Shown piece after piece: positions 14,970 to 21,705 of a stretch of DNA of 24,072 nt (positions are counted from its first letter, which is position 1; each line of letters starts with the position of its first letter). The notes under the pieces were generated by a model. The model made no database searches and was not told the DNA's origin. It saw only the letters and a list, made by a program, of their open reading frames with translations. A program made the translations under genes and the position numbers. Location of the stretch: contig PKWK01000162.1 of the NCBI GenBank assembly GCA_003133205.1, positions 165 to 24,236 on the forward strand, given 5' to 3'. This stretch comes from Granulicella sp. Its GTDB lineage: Bacteria; Acidobacteriota; Terriglobia; Terriglobales; Acidobacteriaceae.

Positions 14970-16952
14970 CTACTTCGGGACCGGCACGTTCGCCCCCTGC
15001 GGAGCCACGGTCAGCGGCTTCGTAATCTCATCCAGATAATCCGGCGTCCCATCCACCCGCACCAGCACCGGATACCTCTCGCCATCGTGATAGTCGAGAT
15101 CGATCAGTGACACAAAGCTGTTCGTCTGCACAATCAAGTGAATCGGCTCCGGCTTGCCCTTCGCCTCGCGGATCGCCGTCCTCAGCCCATCGCCCGAGAA
15201 GACCACCCCATTCACCGCAAAGATCTTCTGTCCCGGCGCGAGCTTCGCCTTGTCCGCCGGCCCGTCCCACAGCACATCACTGATCGTCCCGTCCGCCCCC
15301 ACACGAATCCCGATCGAGTACCAAACGTCGGTCCCCGAGCCCCGCCTGCTCCCACTCGCCCCCAGCGTCGTCTCGCCCCTGCTCGGCTTGTCCGCATACG
15401 CCAGCTTGTACCCGCCCTGCACAATCCCCGCCAGGTCTGCGCGCGCATTGATACCGGCCACCCGGTCGTGAATGAACTTCGCCCAATCGTAAGCCACTAC
15501 CTGATTCAGGTCCGCCACAATCTCCGGCAATTCATACGGCACAATCAGCGGCCCGGTATTCCCGCCCTTCCCCAGAAAAATGTGCTCAAAATCGTTCAGC
15601 GACTTCTGATCGTTCGTCAGCTTGCGAATCAACGTGTCCGCATCCAGCCACAGCAACTCCCCCTCTTGGTAGTAGTCGTGCCCACGCCGCCAGTTCGACC
15701 ACGCCATGCCGTTCGTTCGCAGAATGCTCGACGAGATCGCCGAATCCTCCGTGCTCCGCCACTCGCGCCCTGGCATGTTGTCCAGGTTCGCCGCCGAGAT
15801 CGCCAGCAGGTCGCGATACTGCTCCGGCGACTTCAGCCCTGTCCTAGCCGCCAGCACATTGCCCAGGTACTGCGTCATCCCCTCATACACCCAAAGCAGA
15901 TCGCCCTGCTCCGGCGTCTCAAAATCTGGCTGATACAGCCGCCCCGGCCGCCGATACTTGCCGTTCCACGAGTGCGTAAACTCGTGCGCCAGCAAATCCG
16001 CCTCGCCCAACTGGTGCTGCGCATCGCGAAACTGGTTCTCATCCGCGCCATTGTTCGACGACTGCCCGTGCTCCAATCCCTCGCCACCCGCAACATCCGA
16101 CAGCGTCAGCAGAAAGTGGTAGACGTTGTAGTGCCGCGACGCATACATCGCTCCCGTCTCGCGCACCAGGTTCGCAACCTCCGCCAGAAACTCCGGCCGC
16201 AACTCCGAATCCCGCTCCTCATCCGCCACCACATCCAGATAATGCTTCGGCGTAACTTCCGGCGCCAGCGCGAATTCGTGGAAGTACTGCCCCGCGATTA
16301 CCGGCGAATCCTGCAACTGCTCCACCGTAGTCGCCGCATACTTCGTCGTCGTACTCCCCGCCGCCGGCGCGTGCCCGCTCTCATCCACTCCCGTAACCAG
16401 CGCCGGAGCCAGCCCAGCAGCCACCGGCGTCAACGCCGTCCCGATCCCCCATCCCGCCGGCACCGTCACCGACGGCTGCACCGCAATCTCCTTCACCGGC
16501 ACACCCGCCGGATACAGCAGCAGCTTCTCCCACTCCAGCACCGCCAGCTTGGTCGTCGCGCGCGCCGTCACAATGCAATCCAGATGCGTATGAACGCTGG
16601 TCACGCCCTTCGGAACCGTCAGATGGAATTCATAGAGATTGACATCGTCCCGCCGCCACTCCAGCGTCTGTCCATTGGCCGTAAACACCACCCCGGTAAT
16701 GTCGCTCACCGGCCCCGTAGGCCGATGATTCCCCGGAATCCACTGCGGCGTGATCAGCGTCAGCGGCCCCGCCTTCACCGGCAGATCGATCTCCGCGTGA
16801 TAGAGCTTCCGACCCGCCTCCGTCAGGTCCGCCACAATCTGGATCGGCGTTGCGTTCGAAGCCGGCTGCGCCACCAGACCCACTGCGGAAAGTCCGAAGA
16901 AAGCCGCGGCCACGGTGCAAACCGCAGCAATGCGTGACTGGAATAGTTTCAT
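14970..16952 (-). CDS. M61 glycyl-aminopeptidase-like zinc peptidase with C-terminal PDZ domain
   Basis: The protein has 660 residues from ATG at 16952. A Sec signal (MKLFQSRIAAVCTVAAAFFG, ending near LVAQ) is followed by the M61 N-terminal beta domain (PQWIPGNHRPTGPVSDITG). The catalytic domain has the zinc motif HEFTH at 323-327 (Glu324 catalytic) followed by SWNGKYRRPG, and the third ligand Glu357 in VYEGMTQYLG. A PDZ domain spans about 544-609 (SIGIRVGADGTISDVLW ... PGQKIFAVNGVVF). The enzyme is likely periplasmic. ATG at 16991 is 13 codons upstream in frame and would give a longer n-region; neither start has a strong ribosome binding site. The gene is convergent with the two-gene membrane operon. 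Confidence 0.93.
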   Translation of the reverse strand: MKLFQSRIAAVCTVAAAFFGLSAVGLVAQPASNATPIQIVADLTEAGRKLYHAEIDLPVKAGPLTLITPQWIPGNHRPTGPVSDITGVVFTANGQTLEWRRDDVNLYEFHLTVPKGVTSVHTHLDCIVTARATTKLAVLEWEKLLLYPAGVPVKEIAVQPSVTVPAGWGIGTALTPVAAGLAPALVTGVDESGHAPAAGSTTTKYAATTVEQLQDSPVIAGQYFHEFALAPEVTPKHYLDVVADEERDSELRPEFLAEVANLVRETGAMYASRHYNVYHFLLTLSDVAGGEGLEHGQSSNNGADENQFRDAQHQLGEADLLAHEFTHSWNGKYRRPGRLYQPDFETPEQGDLLWVYEGMTQYLGNVLAARTGLKSPEQYRDLLAISAANLDNMPGREWRSTEDSAISSSILRTNGMAWSNWRRGHDYYQEGELLWLDADTLIRKLTNDQKSLNDFEHIFLGKGGNTGPLIVPYELPEIVADLNQVVAYDWAKFIHDRVAGINARADLAGIVQGGYKLAYADKPSRGETTLGASGSRRGSGTDVWYSIGIRVGADGTISDVLWDGPADKAKLAPGQKIFAVNGVVFSGDGLRTAIREAKGKPEPIHLIVQTNSFVSLIDLDYHDGERYPVLVRVDGTPDYLDEITKPLTVAPQGANVPVPK

Positions 16953-17007
16953 GAAACTCGTTTTGCGGAGGCGGACCGAAGAACTGTGCATAGTCCATCA
17001 TACAAAG

Positions 17008-17033
17008 GCGGCGCGCCGGGGACAGGGCGCCGC
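17008..17033 (-). terminator. Possible GC hairpin after the DUF3617 gene
   Basis: GCGGCGC (17008-17014) and GCGCCGC (17027-17033) form a 7-bp GC-only stem about 36 bases past the DUF3617 stop on the minus strand. It is followed on that strand by CCTTTG, a poor U-tract, so termination efficiency is doubtful. Confidence 0.3.
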
Positions 17034-17068
17034 TCATCCGTTCGCCTCACTCAATCCAAACCGAGACG

Positions 17069-17641
17069 CTACTGCACGACCTCTGCAGTGCCTGGCTTCA
17101 CGGTCCCACAGTCCGCGCCCAGGTACTTGGACGTCATCGTATTGTCGATCGTCATGTGCGCCGTGCCGCCCGAACGCCCGGTCATGTCAGCGGTCATGTG
17201 TATTGTGCCAGTCACATGCTCGCTGTCGGACATATGAAACTCCGCGTGTCCCGACGCAGTCCCCTGAGGACTCGTGCAACTCGTGTCGAACGACGCACCG
17301 GCCGCCGTCTGCACCCGATTCGTGAAGGTGCACTTCATATTCTTCTGCTGCGCCTGGTTCAACAGCGTATCCATGCTCGCCTGCTCAGCAATGCACGACT
17401 TCGTTGTAACCGTCGTCGGTTTGCCGCCGCCCATGCTCGACCGAATCATCGCCTGCTGCGCCGCAGGCAGAGCCGCAATGCGCGCCTCCTGGTCCGCCGG
17501 AAGCGACATCGAGCTCGTCCCGTTGATCTGCGTCTGCCAAAGACCTGGTTTAATCGGAATCGCGCCGCCCTGCGCCTGCAGGCCAACCGTGTAAGCCATC
17601 ACCAACACGAACAAGCTGCACTTGCACAATGTCTCAGACAT
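17069..17641 (-). CDS. DUF3617-type exported protein
   Basis: The 190-residue protein starts at ATG 17641 with AGAGG 8 bases upstream. An upstream in-frame start exists but lacks such a site. A Sec signal (SLFVLVMAYTVGLQAQ) is followed by IPIKPGLWQTQ, the signature opening of DUF3617 proteins. Four cysteines occur in the rest (SCIAEQ, MKCTF, DTSCTSP, ADCGT), likely paired as disulfides. The C-terminal half (EFHMSDSEHVTGTIHMTADM) is beta-rich, as in a small barrel. Function unknown; periplasmic location expected. The stop is TAG. Confidence 0.85.
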   Translation of the reverse strand: MSETLCKCSLFVLVMAYTVGLQAQGGAIPIKPGLWQTQINGTSSMSLPADQEARIAALPAAQQAMIRSSMGGGKPTTVTTKSCIAEQASMDTLLNQAQQKNMKCTFTNRVQTAAGASFDTSCTSPQGTASGHAEFHMSDSEHVTGTIHMTADMTGRSGGTAHMTIDNTMTSKYLGADCGTVKPGTAEVVQ

Positions 17642-17784
17642 ACAGATGACCTCTCTTTGGATCAGATTTTTCTCAGATCGAACCAAAGCAGAGTATCACC
17701 GCCACGACTATTTTGGCAGCCCCCGCCACGCCTTCAGAGGGGCGCCGTTAGCCTCGGAGTGGCTCGCCCTTCAGCCCCGACAAA

Positions 17785-18348
17785 TCACCCCGCCAGCGCC
17801 GCTTCAATCGCCCCCAGCACCGCCGGATCGTCCGGCACCACCTCGGGCGAAAAACGCACCAGCACCTTCCCATCCCGGCCAATCAGGAACTTCTCGAAGT
17901 TCCACAAAATTCCCGGCTCCGGATTCGTCGTCTCTCCCCTATTCGCCAGAAATCCAGTCAGCCGCTCGCGAAATCCCTCGCGCTTCGCGCCTATCGCCTT
18001 TGGCTCTGCGCCGATCAAAGCCTCGTAGAGCGGGTGCGTCCCCGGCCCCGTCACCGCGATCTTCGAGAACATCGGAAAATCCACCGCAAATGTCTCCTTG
18101 CAGAACGTCGCGATCTCCTCGTTGGACCCCGGCTCCTGCGCCCCGAAGTCGTTCGCAGGAAAGCCCAGCACCACCAATCCCTGGTCTCTGAATCGCGCGT
18201 ACAACTGCTCCAGCGCATCGTACTGCTTCGTCAACCCGCACTTGGACGCAACGTTCACCACCAGCAGCACCTTCCCGCGATACGCTGCCAGCGAAGTCGA
18301 CTCACCAGTAATGGTCTGAACAGGAATCTCATAAAGCGACGTAGACAT
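17785..18348 (-). CDS. Glutathione peroxidase-family thiol peroxidase
   Basis: The 187-residue protein starts at ATG 18348, with GAGGAG 6 bases upstream; a TTG further out is not used. The thioredoxin-fold peroxidase has the peroxidatic Cys37 in VNVASKCGLT, Trp149 and Asn150 in ILWNFEKF, and a probable resolving Cys83 in ATFCKETF. The usual NQF of the Gln position reads Asn66-Asp67-Phe68 here (FPANDFGAQEPG). The resolving cysteine implies reduction by thioredoxin rather than glutathione. It reduces hydrogen peroxide and organic hydroperoxides in the cytoplasm, as there is no signal peptide. It lies alone between the DUF3617 gene and galU, all on the minus strand. Confidence 0.95.
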   Translation of the reverse strand: MSTSLYEIPVQTITGESTSLAAYRGKVLLVVNVASKCGLTKQYDALEQLYARFRDQGLVVLGFPANDFGAQEPGSNEEIATFCKETFAVDFPMFSKIAVTGPGTHPLYEALIGAEPKAIGAKREGFRERLTGFLANRGETTNPEPGILWNFEKFLIGRDGKVLVRFSPEVVPDDPAVLGAIEAALAG

Positions 18349-18412
18349 AGCTCTCTCCTCTGGTTTTCTCAACAAGTTATTGTCTGCCCACCCTCGTACC
18401 CGTACCGCGAAC

Positions 18413-19291
18413 CTAGTACCTGAACTCCCGCAGCCATTCGCGGAAGTCCGGCCCCAGGTCCTCGCGCTTCAGCGCCAACTCCACCGTAGCCTTCAGGAAG
18501 CCCAGCTTGTCGCCCGCATCGTGCCGCTTGCCTTCGTAGTGGAAGCCAAACACCTTCTCATGTTCCAGTAGAGCCTTGATCGCATCCGTAAGCTGCAATT
18601 CGCCACCCGCTCCCGGCTTCACGCTCTCGATCATTTCGAAGATCCGCGGCGTCAGAATGTACCGCCCGATGATCGCATTCGGCGACGGCGCATCTTCAAA
18701 CTTCGGCTTCTCCACCATCCCCTTCACCGCAAGCAGCCGCGGATTTCCAGGCACCGTCGTACAGTCCAGGCAGCCATATGCCGAGATCGCAGGCCCCTCC
18801 ACAACCTCCGACGCAAGAATGCTCGACCCCGTCTCATAAAACGCCTCCACCATCTGCTTCATGCACGGAACCGTGGCGTCGACAATATCGTCCGGCAGCA
18901 GCACGCAGAACGGCTCATCGCCGACCAACTCCTTCGCCATCAGTACCGCATGCCCGAGCCCAAGCGGTTCGGCCTGTCGCGTGTACACAATCCGCGCCAG
19001 CTTCGACACCGAACGAACTACGTCCAGCAAATCCTTCTTGCCCTTCGCCTCGAGCACCGATTCCAACTCGGGGCTGCGATCGAAGTGGTCTTCCATCGCG
19101 GCCTTGTCCCGCCCGGTCACGATGATGATCTCCGTGCATCCGGCCGCAACCGCCTCTTCCACGCCATATTGAATCAGCGGTTTATCGACCAGGCACAGCA
19201 TCTCTTTGGGAATCGCCTTCGTTGCCGGCAAAAAGCGCGTGCCCATGCCCGCGGCCGGAAAAACTGCTTTGCGAATCTTTGGATAACTCAT
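18413..19291 (-). CDS. galU: GalU, UTP-glucose-1-phosphate uridylyltransferase
   Basis: The 292-residue protein has the normal GalU length. The nucleotide-binding signature GMGTRFLPATKAIPKEML is at 15-32, the metal/sugar site Asp134 is in LLPDDIVD, VEKP is at 193-196 and GELQLTDA at 230-237. It makes UDP-glucose from UTP and glucose-1-phosphate for envelope polysaccharide and trehalose/glycogen routes. The start is ATG at 19291, the stop is TAG. It is divergent from metF across 114 bases that must hold both promoters. Confidence 0.97.
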   Translation of the reverse strand: MSYPKIRKAVFPAAGMGTRFLPATKAIPKEMLCLVDKPLIQYGVEEAVAAGCTEIIIVTGRDKAAMEDHFDRSPELESVLEAKGKKDLLDVVRSVSKLARIVYTRQAEPLGLGHAVLMAKELVGDEPFCVLLPDDIVDATVPCMKQMVEAFYETGSSILASEVVEGPAISAYGCLDCTTVPGNPRLLAVKGMVEKPKFEDAPSPNAIIGRYILTPRIFEMIESVKPGAGGELQLTDAIKALLEHEKVFGFHYEGKRHDAGDKLGFLKATVELALKREDLGPDFREWLREFRY

Positions 19292-19391
19292 TGGTAGAAA
19301 TCGCCTCGTTGCTCCGTTATGTTGTCAATCCTAGCAAAGCCCACCCGCGCACGACGATCTTGTTCTCCGTGAAGTGTTCGCGGGGTTCGCG

Positions 19392-19397
19392 TATATT
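19392..19397 (+). promoter_or_regulatory. Possible -10 element for metF (near-leaderless)
   Basis: TATATT ends 8 bases before the metF ATG, which would place the transcription start almost on the start codon. No convincing -35 hexamer was found at the usual spacing, and no Shine-Dalgarno sequence lies between the element and the ATG. Confidence 0.35.
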
Positions 19398-19405
19398 GGC
19401 CTTTA

Positions 19406-20326
19406 ATGCACATTCGCGACATTTTCGCCTCCGATCAGACCACCATATCCTTTGAGTTCTTCCCACCAAAGACGGAAGCGGACGCTCAGGCTCTCTACGA
19501 GAACATCGCTCGGCTGGAGACTCTCCAGCCTTCCTTTGTGTCTGTGACATACGGAGCAGGTGGCTCCACGCGTCAACTGACTCATGATCTGGTGGTCCGC
19601 CTGAAACAGACGACCACCCTCGATCCCATCCCGCACCTCACCTGCGTCTGTCATAAAGAGCAGGATGTCGAAGAGATTCTCACGAAATACGCTGAGGCTG
19701 GCGTCAGCAACATGCTGGCGCTAGGCGGCGATCCGCCTCGCGATATCCAGAACTACAATCGAAAAGCCGATGCCTTTCAGCATGCTTCTGAGCTGGTCAC
19801 CTTCATTCGTCGGTTCAATGAGCGTGGCGTGCATCCGGACAGCAGGGGTTTTGGGATTGGCGTCGCCGGATTTCCTGAGGGTCATCCGGACACTCCAAAC
19901 CGGCTGGAAGAGATGGATCACCTCAAGGCCAAAGTCGACGCCGGAGCGGACTATATCTGCACCCAACTCTTCTTCGATAACCATGATTTCTACGATTTTC
20001 GCGAACGCTGTGAGCTGGCAGGCATTCACGTGCCCATCATCGCGGGAATCATGCCCATCACGTCGCTCGGCGGCATGAAGCGCATGGCGCAGCTTGCACT
20101 CGGCGCTCGCGTTCCCGCCAAGCTGCTGCGTGCCCTGGGCCGCGCCTCGAATGATCCTGAAGCTGTCAAGCGCGTCGGCATCCATTGGGCAACGGAACAG
20201 TGCCGCGATCTGCTGGACAATCAGGTGCGCGGCATTCATTTCTATACCCTGAACAGGTCGGACGCTACACGCCAGATCTACCAAAACCTCGGCCTGCGCG
20301 ACAGCCTTCTGCTACGCCGCTCCTGA
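19406..20326 (+). CDS. metF: MetF, 5,10-methylenetetrahydrofolate reductase
   Basis: The 306-residue TIM-barrel flavoprotein has Glu17 in SFEFFPPKT, VTYGAGGSTR at 47-56, GGDPP with Asp109, GFPEGHP at 155-161 and TQLFFDN at 186-192, all expected for MetF. It reduces methylene-THF to methyl-THF for methionine synthesis. No ribosome binding site is visible before ATG 19406. TATATT at 19392-19397 lies 8 bases before the start, so a leaderless or very short-leader mRNA is possible. Third-position GC looks lower than in the flanking genes. The stop is 20 bases before the ribokinase start. Confidence 0.97.
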   Translation: MHIRDIFASDQTTISFEFFPPKTEADAQALYENIARLETLQPSFVSVTYGAGGSTRQLTHDLVVRLKQTTTLDPIPHLTCVCHKEQDVEEILTKYAEAGVSNMLALGGDPPRDIQNYNRKADAFQHASELVTFIRRFNERGVHPDSRGFGIGVAGFPEGHPDTPNRLEEMDHLKAKVDAGADYICTQLFFDNHDFYDFRERCELAGIHVPIIAGIMPITSLGGMKRMAQLALGARVPAKLLRALGRASNDPEAVKRVGIHWATEQCRDLLDNQVRGIHFYTLNRSDATRQIYQNLGLRDSLLLRRS

Positions 20327-20346
20327 AGCTGAAATCGGGGGAACGA

Positions 20347-21087
20347 ATGCCCGCACCGTGGGTCACCGTCATGGGAAGTTTCGTCGCCGACCTCGCGTTC
20401 CGCACCGACGAGCTACCCGCGTGGGGCGAGACCTTTATGGGCCGCTCATTCCAGCTTGGCCCCGGCGGCAAAGGCTCCAACCAGGCTGTCGCCGCCGCGC
20501 GTGCAGGCGCGAAAGTCAGCTTCATCAGCAAGCTCGGCAACGACCCCTTCGGCGATCTCGCGCGCACCACCTACCGCCACGAAGGCATCGACACCCGCCA
20601 CCTGCTCACCACCAGCACCCCCACCGGCGCCGCCGCCATCCTCCTCGACGCGCACACCGGCGAGAACGCCATCATCGTCGTCCCCGGCGCCTGCTTTGAA
20701 CTCACGCCCGAAGAAGTCGACAACATGAAGGACCTCATCGCCGCCTCCGCCATCTTCGTCACCCAACTCGAACTCGCCTTGCCCACCGTCGAACACGGCC
20801 TGCAACTCGCCCGCTCCCTCAACGTGCCCACCATCCTCAATCCCGCGCCGGCCTGTAAACTCCCGGCCTCAATCTTTCCCCACTGCGACTTCATCACCCC
20901 AAACGAGACCGAGGCCGAGATCCTCACCGGCATCCAGGTGACCACCCTCGCCGACGCGGAACGAGCCGCGGACGCCCTCCTCGCTCTTGGCGTTCGCAAC
21001 GTCATCGTCACCCTCGGCGCACAAGGCGCGTTCGTGAAGAACGCCACCACCGCCGCGCATGTCCCGCCTTCAACGCCGGCCCGGTAG
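20347..21087 (+). CDS. rbsK: PfkB/ribokinase-family sugar kinase, frame-truncated
   Basis: From ATG 20347 (GGGGA 5 bases upstream) the frame encodes 246 residues. It includes the first PfkB signature GPGGKGSNQAVAAARAG at 39-55, SKLGNDPFGD, the NPAPA segment and FITPNETEAEILTG, as in ribokinase. After AAFVKN-like sequence the frame ends early at TAG 21085-21087 with the tail VPPSTPAR. The missing C-terminal catalytic part continues in another frame (see 21066). It would phosphorylate ribose or a related sugar with ATP. Without the GAGD aspartate this product should be inactive. It sits 20 bases behind metF, so the two are probably co-transcribed. Confidence 0.85.
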   Translation: MPAPWVTVMGSFVADLAFRTDELPAWGETFMGRSFQLGPGGKGSNQAVAAARAGAKVSFISKLGNDPFGDLARTTYRHEGIDTRHLLTTSTPTGAAAILLDAHTGENAIIVVPGACFELTPEEVDNMKDLIAASAIFVTQLELALPTVEHGLQLARSLNVPTILNPAPACKLPASIFPHCDFITPNETEAEILTGIQVTTLADAERAADALLALGVRNVIVTLGAQGAFVKNATTAAHVPPSTPAR

Positions 21088-21353
21088 TCGAAACCACAGG
21101 CGCAGGCGACGCCTTCACCGGCGGCCTCGCCGTCGCCCTCGCCGAGGGCAAAGACCTCCTCCACGCCGCACGCTTCGGATGCGCCGTCGCCGGCCTCTCC
21201 GTCACCCGCCCCGGCACCGCCCCGTCCATGCCCACCCGCCCCGAAGTTGACGCGCCTCATGAGAACCACCTGACGGGGATACCCCCTCCCCCCGGTATAT
21301 ACCATGTATTTGTTCAAAATAAAGCTACTTGCAAGTTGGTATATACCGATTAG
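21066..21353 (+). pseudogene. Out-of-frame C-terminal part of the ribokinase, with the catalytic GAGDAF motif
   Basis: Reading from 21066 in the shifted frame gives AFNAGPVVETTGAGDAFTGG and then LAVALAEGKDLLHAARF, SVTRPGTAPSMPTRPEVDA. This is the expected ribokinase C-terminus with the second PfkB signature and catalytic Asp. One extra C in the run at 21063-21065 would join it to the upstream part. At 21255 the frame departs from a normal ending: removing one C there would give DALMRTT and a stop at 21271-21273, while the frame as written runs on to TAG 21351-21353. Either two consensus errors in C runs or real decay explains this. Confidence 0.8.
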
Positions 21354-21360
21354 TATATAC
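21294..21360. promoter_or_regulatory. Three copies of the palindrome GTATATAC, possible operator cluster
   Basis: GGTATATACC occurs at 21294-21303 and again at 21338-21347, and GTATATAC at 21353-21360. Each is a perfect palindrome; the offsets are 44 and 14 bases. They sit in an AT-rich island just after the ribokinase. Such clustered TATA-type palindromes resemble operators of dimeric regulators (PadR-type sites are one possibility), but no regulator gene is nearby in the window. Confidence 0.4.
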
Positions 21361-21705
21361 TTCCCGGGGTACGCGGGCTTATCCCAAGAGATCGTCACAT
21401 GACTGAGGCCTTGTGGTCGTGGTTTTGACCGGAGAAGGTTGGAAGTCTGTTTAGTGGCAGGTCCGGCCTGAGTCACCCCTCCGGCACGACGCTGGTTGTT
21501 GATTGCTGCTTCTTCAATTATACGCAGCGTGTCAAGGGGTTTTGGGCTGTAAGCGTATGCATATTCATGGCTAAACCTCACTTGCTTCTCGACTTGCGGG
21601 TCATCGCGGTGGCCGGGCACGGCAAGAACGAAGTTCGCCGACGCCATGAAGCGGCGGTTCCGAGCTATGCGATAGCTAGGGTTTGAAAGTCGCCACCAGC
21701 GGGTG
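21361..21705. other. Unassigned intergenic stretch between the ribokinase and yidC
   Basis: About 345 bases with no recognised gene. On the minus strand a frame is open through the whole stretch and on into antisense of the ribokinase, but its product has no recognised motif. A 39-codon plus-strand frame (21567-21686) is also open. AGCTAT-GCG-ATAGCT (21663-21677) is a perfect 6-bp hairpin just past the yidC stop. The minus strand carries TTGACA and TATAAT hexamers only 7 bases apart near 21515-21535, which is not a functional promoter spacing. Confidence 0.5.

Noticed and set aside
15138..16937. Plus-strand open frame of 599 codons opposite the M61 peptidase
   Set aside because: Arg-rich shadow with no domain; the opposite strand encodes a complete peptidase with signal peptide, zinc motif and PDZ domain.
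21515..21535. TTGACA and TATAAT hexamers on the minus strand
   Set aside because: Perfect hexamers, but only 7 bases apart, so they cannot form one sigma70 promoter; no gene follows at a sensible distance.
21567..21686. 39-codon plus-strand frame (MAKPHLLLDLRVIAVAG...)
   Set aside because: Too short, no ribosome binding site and no recognised relative; the opposite strand is equally open.
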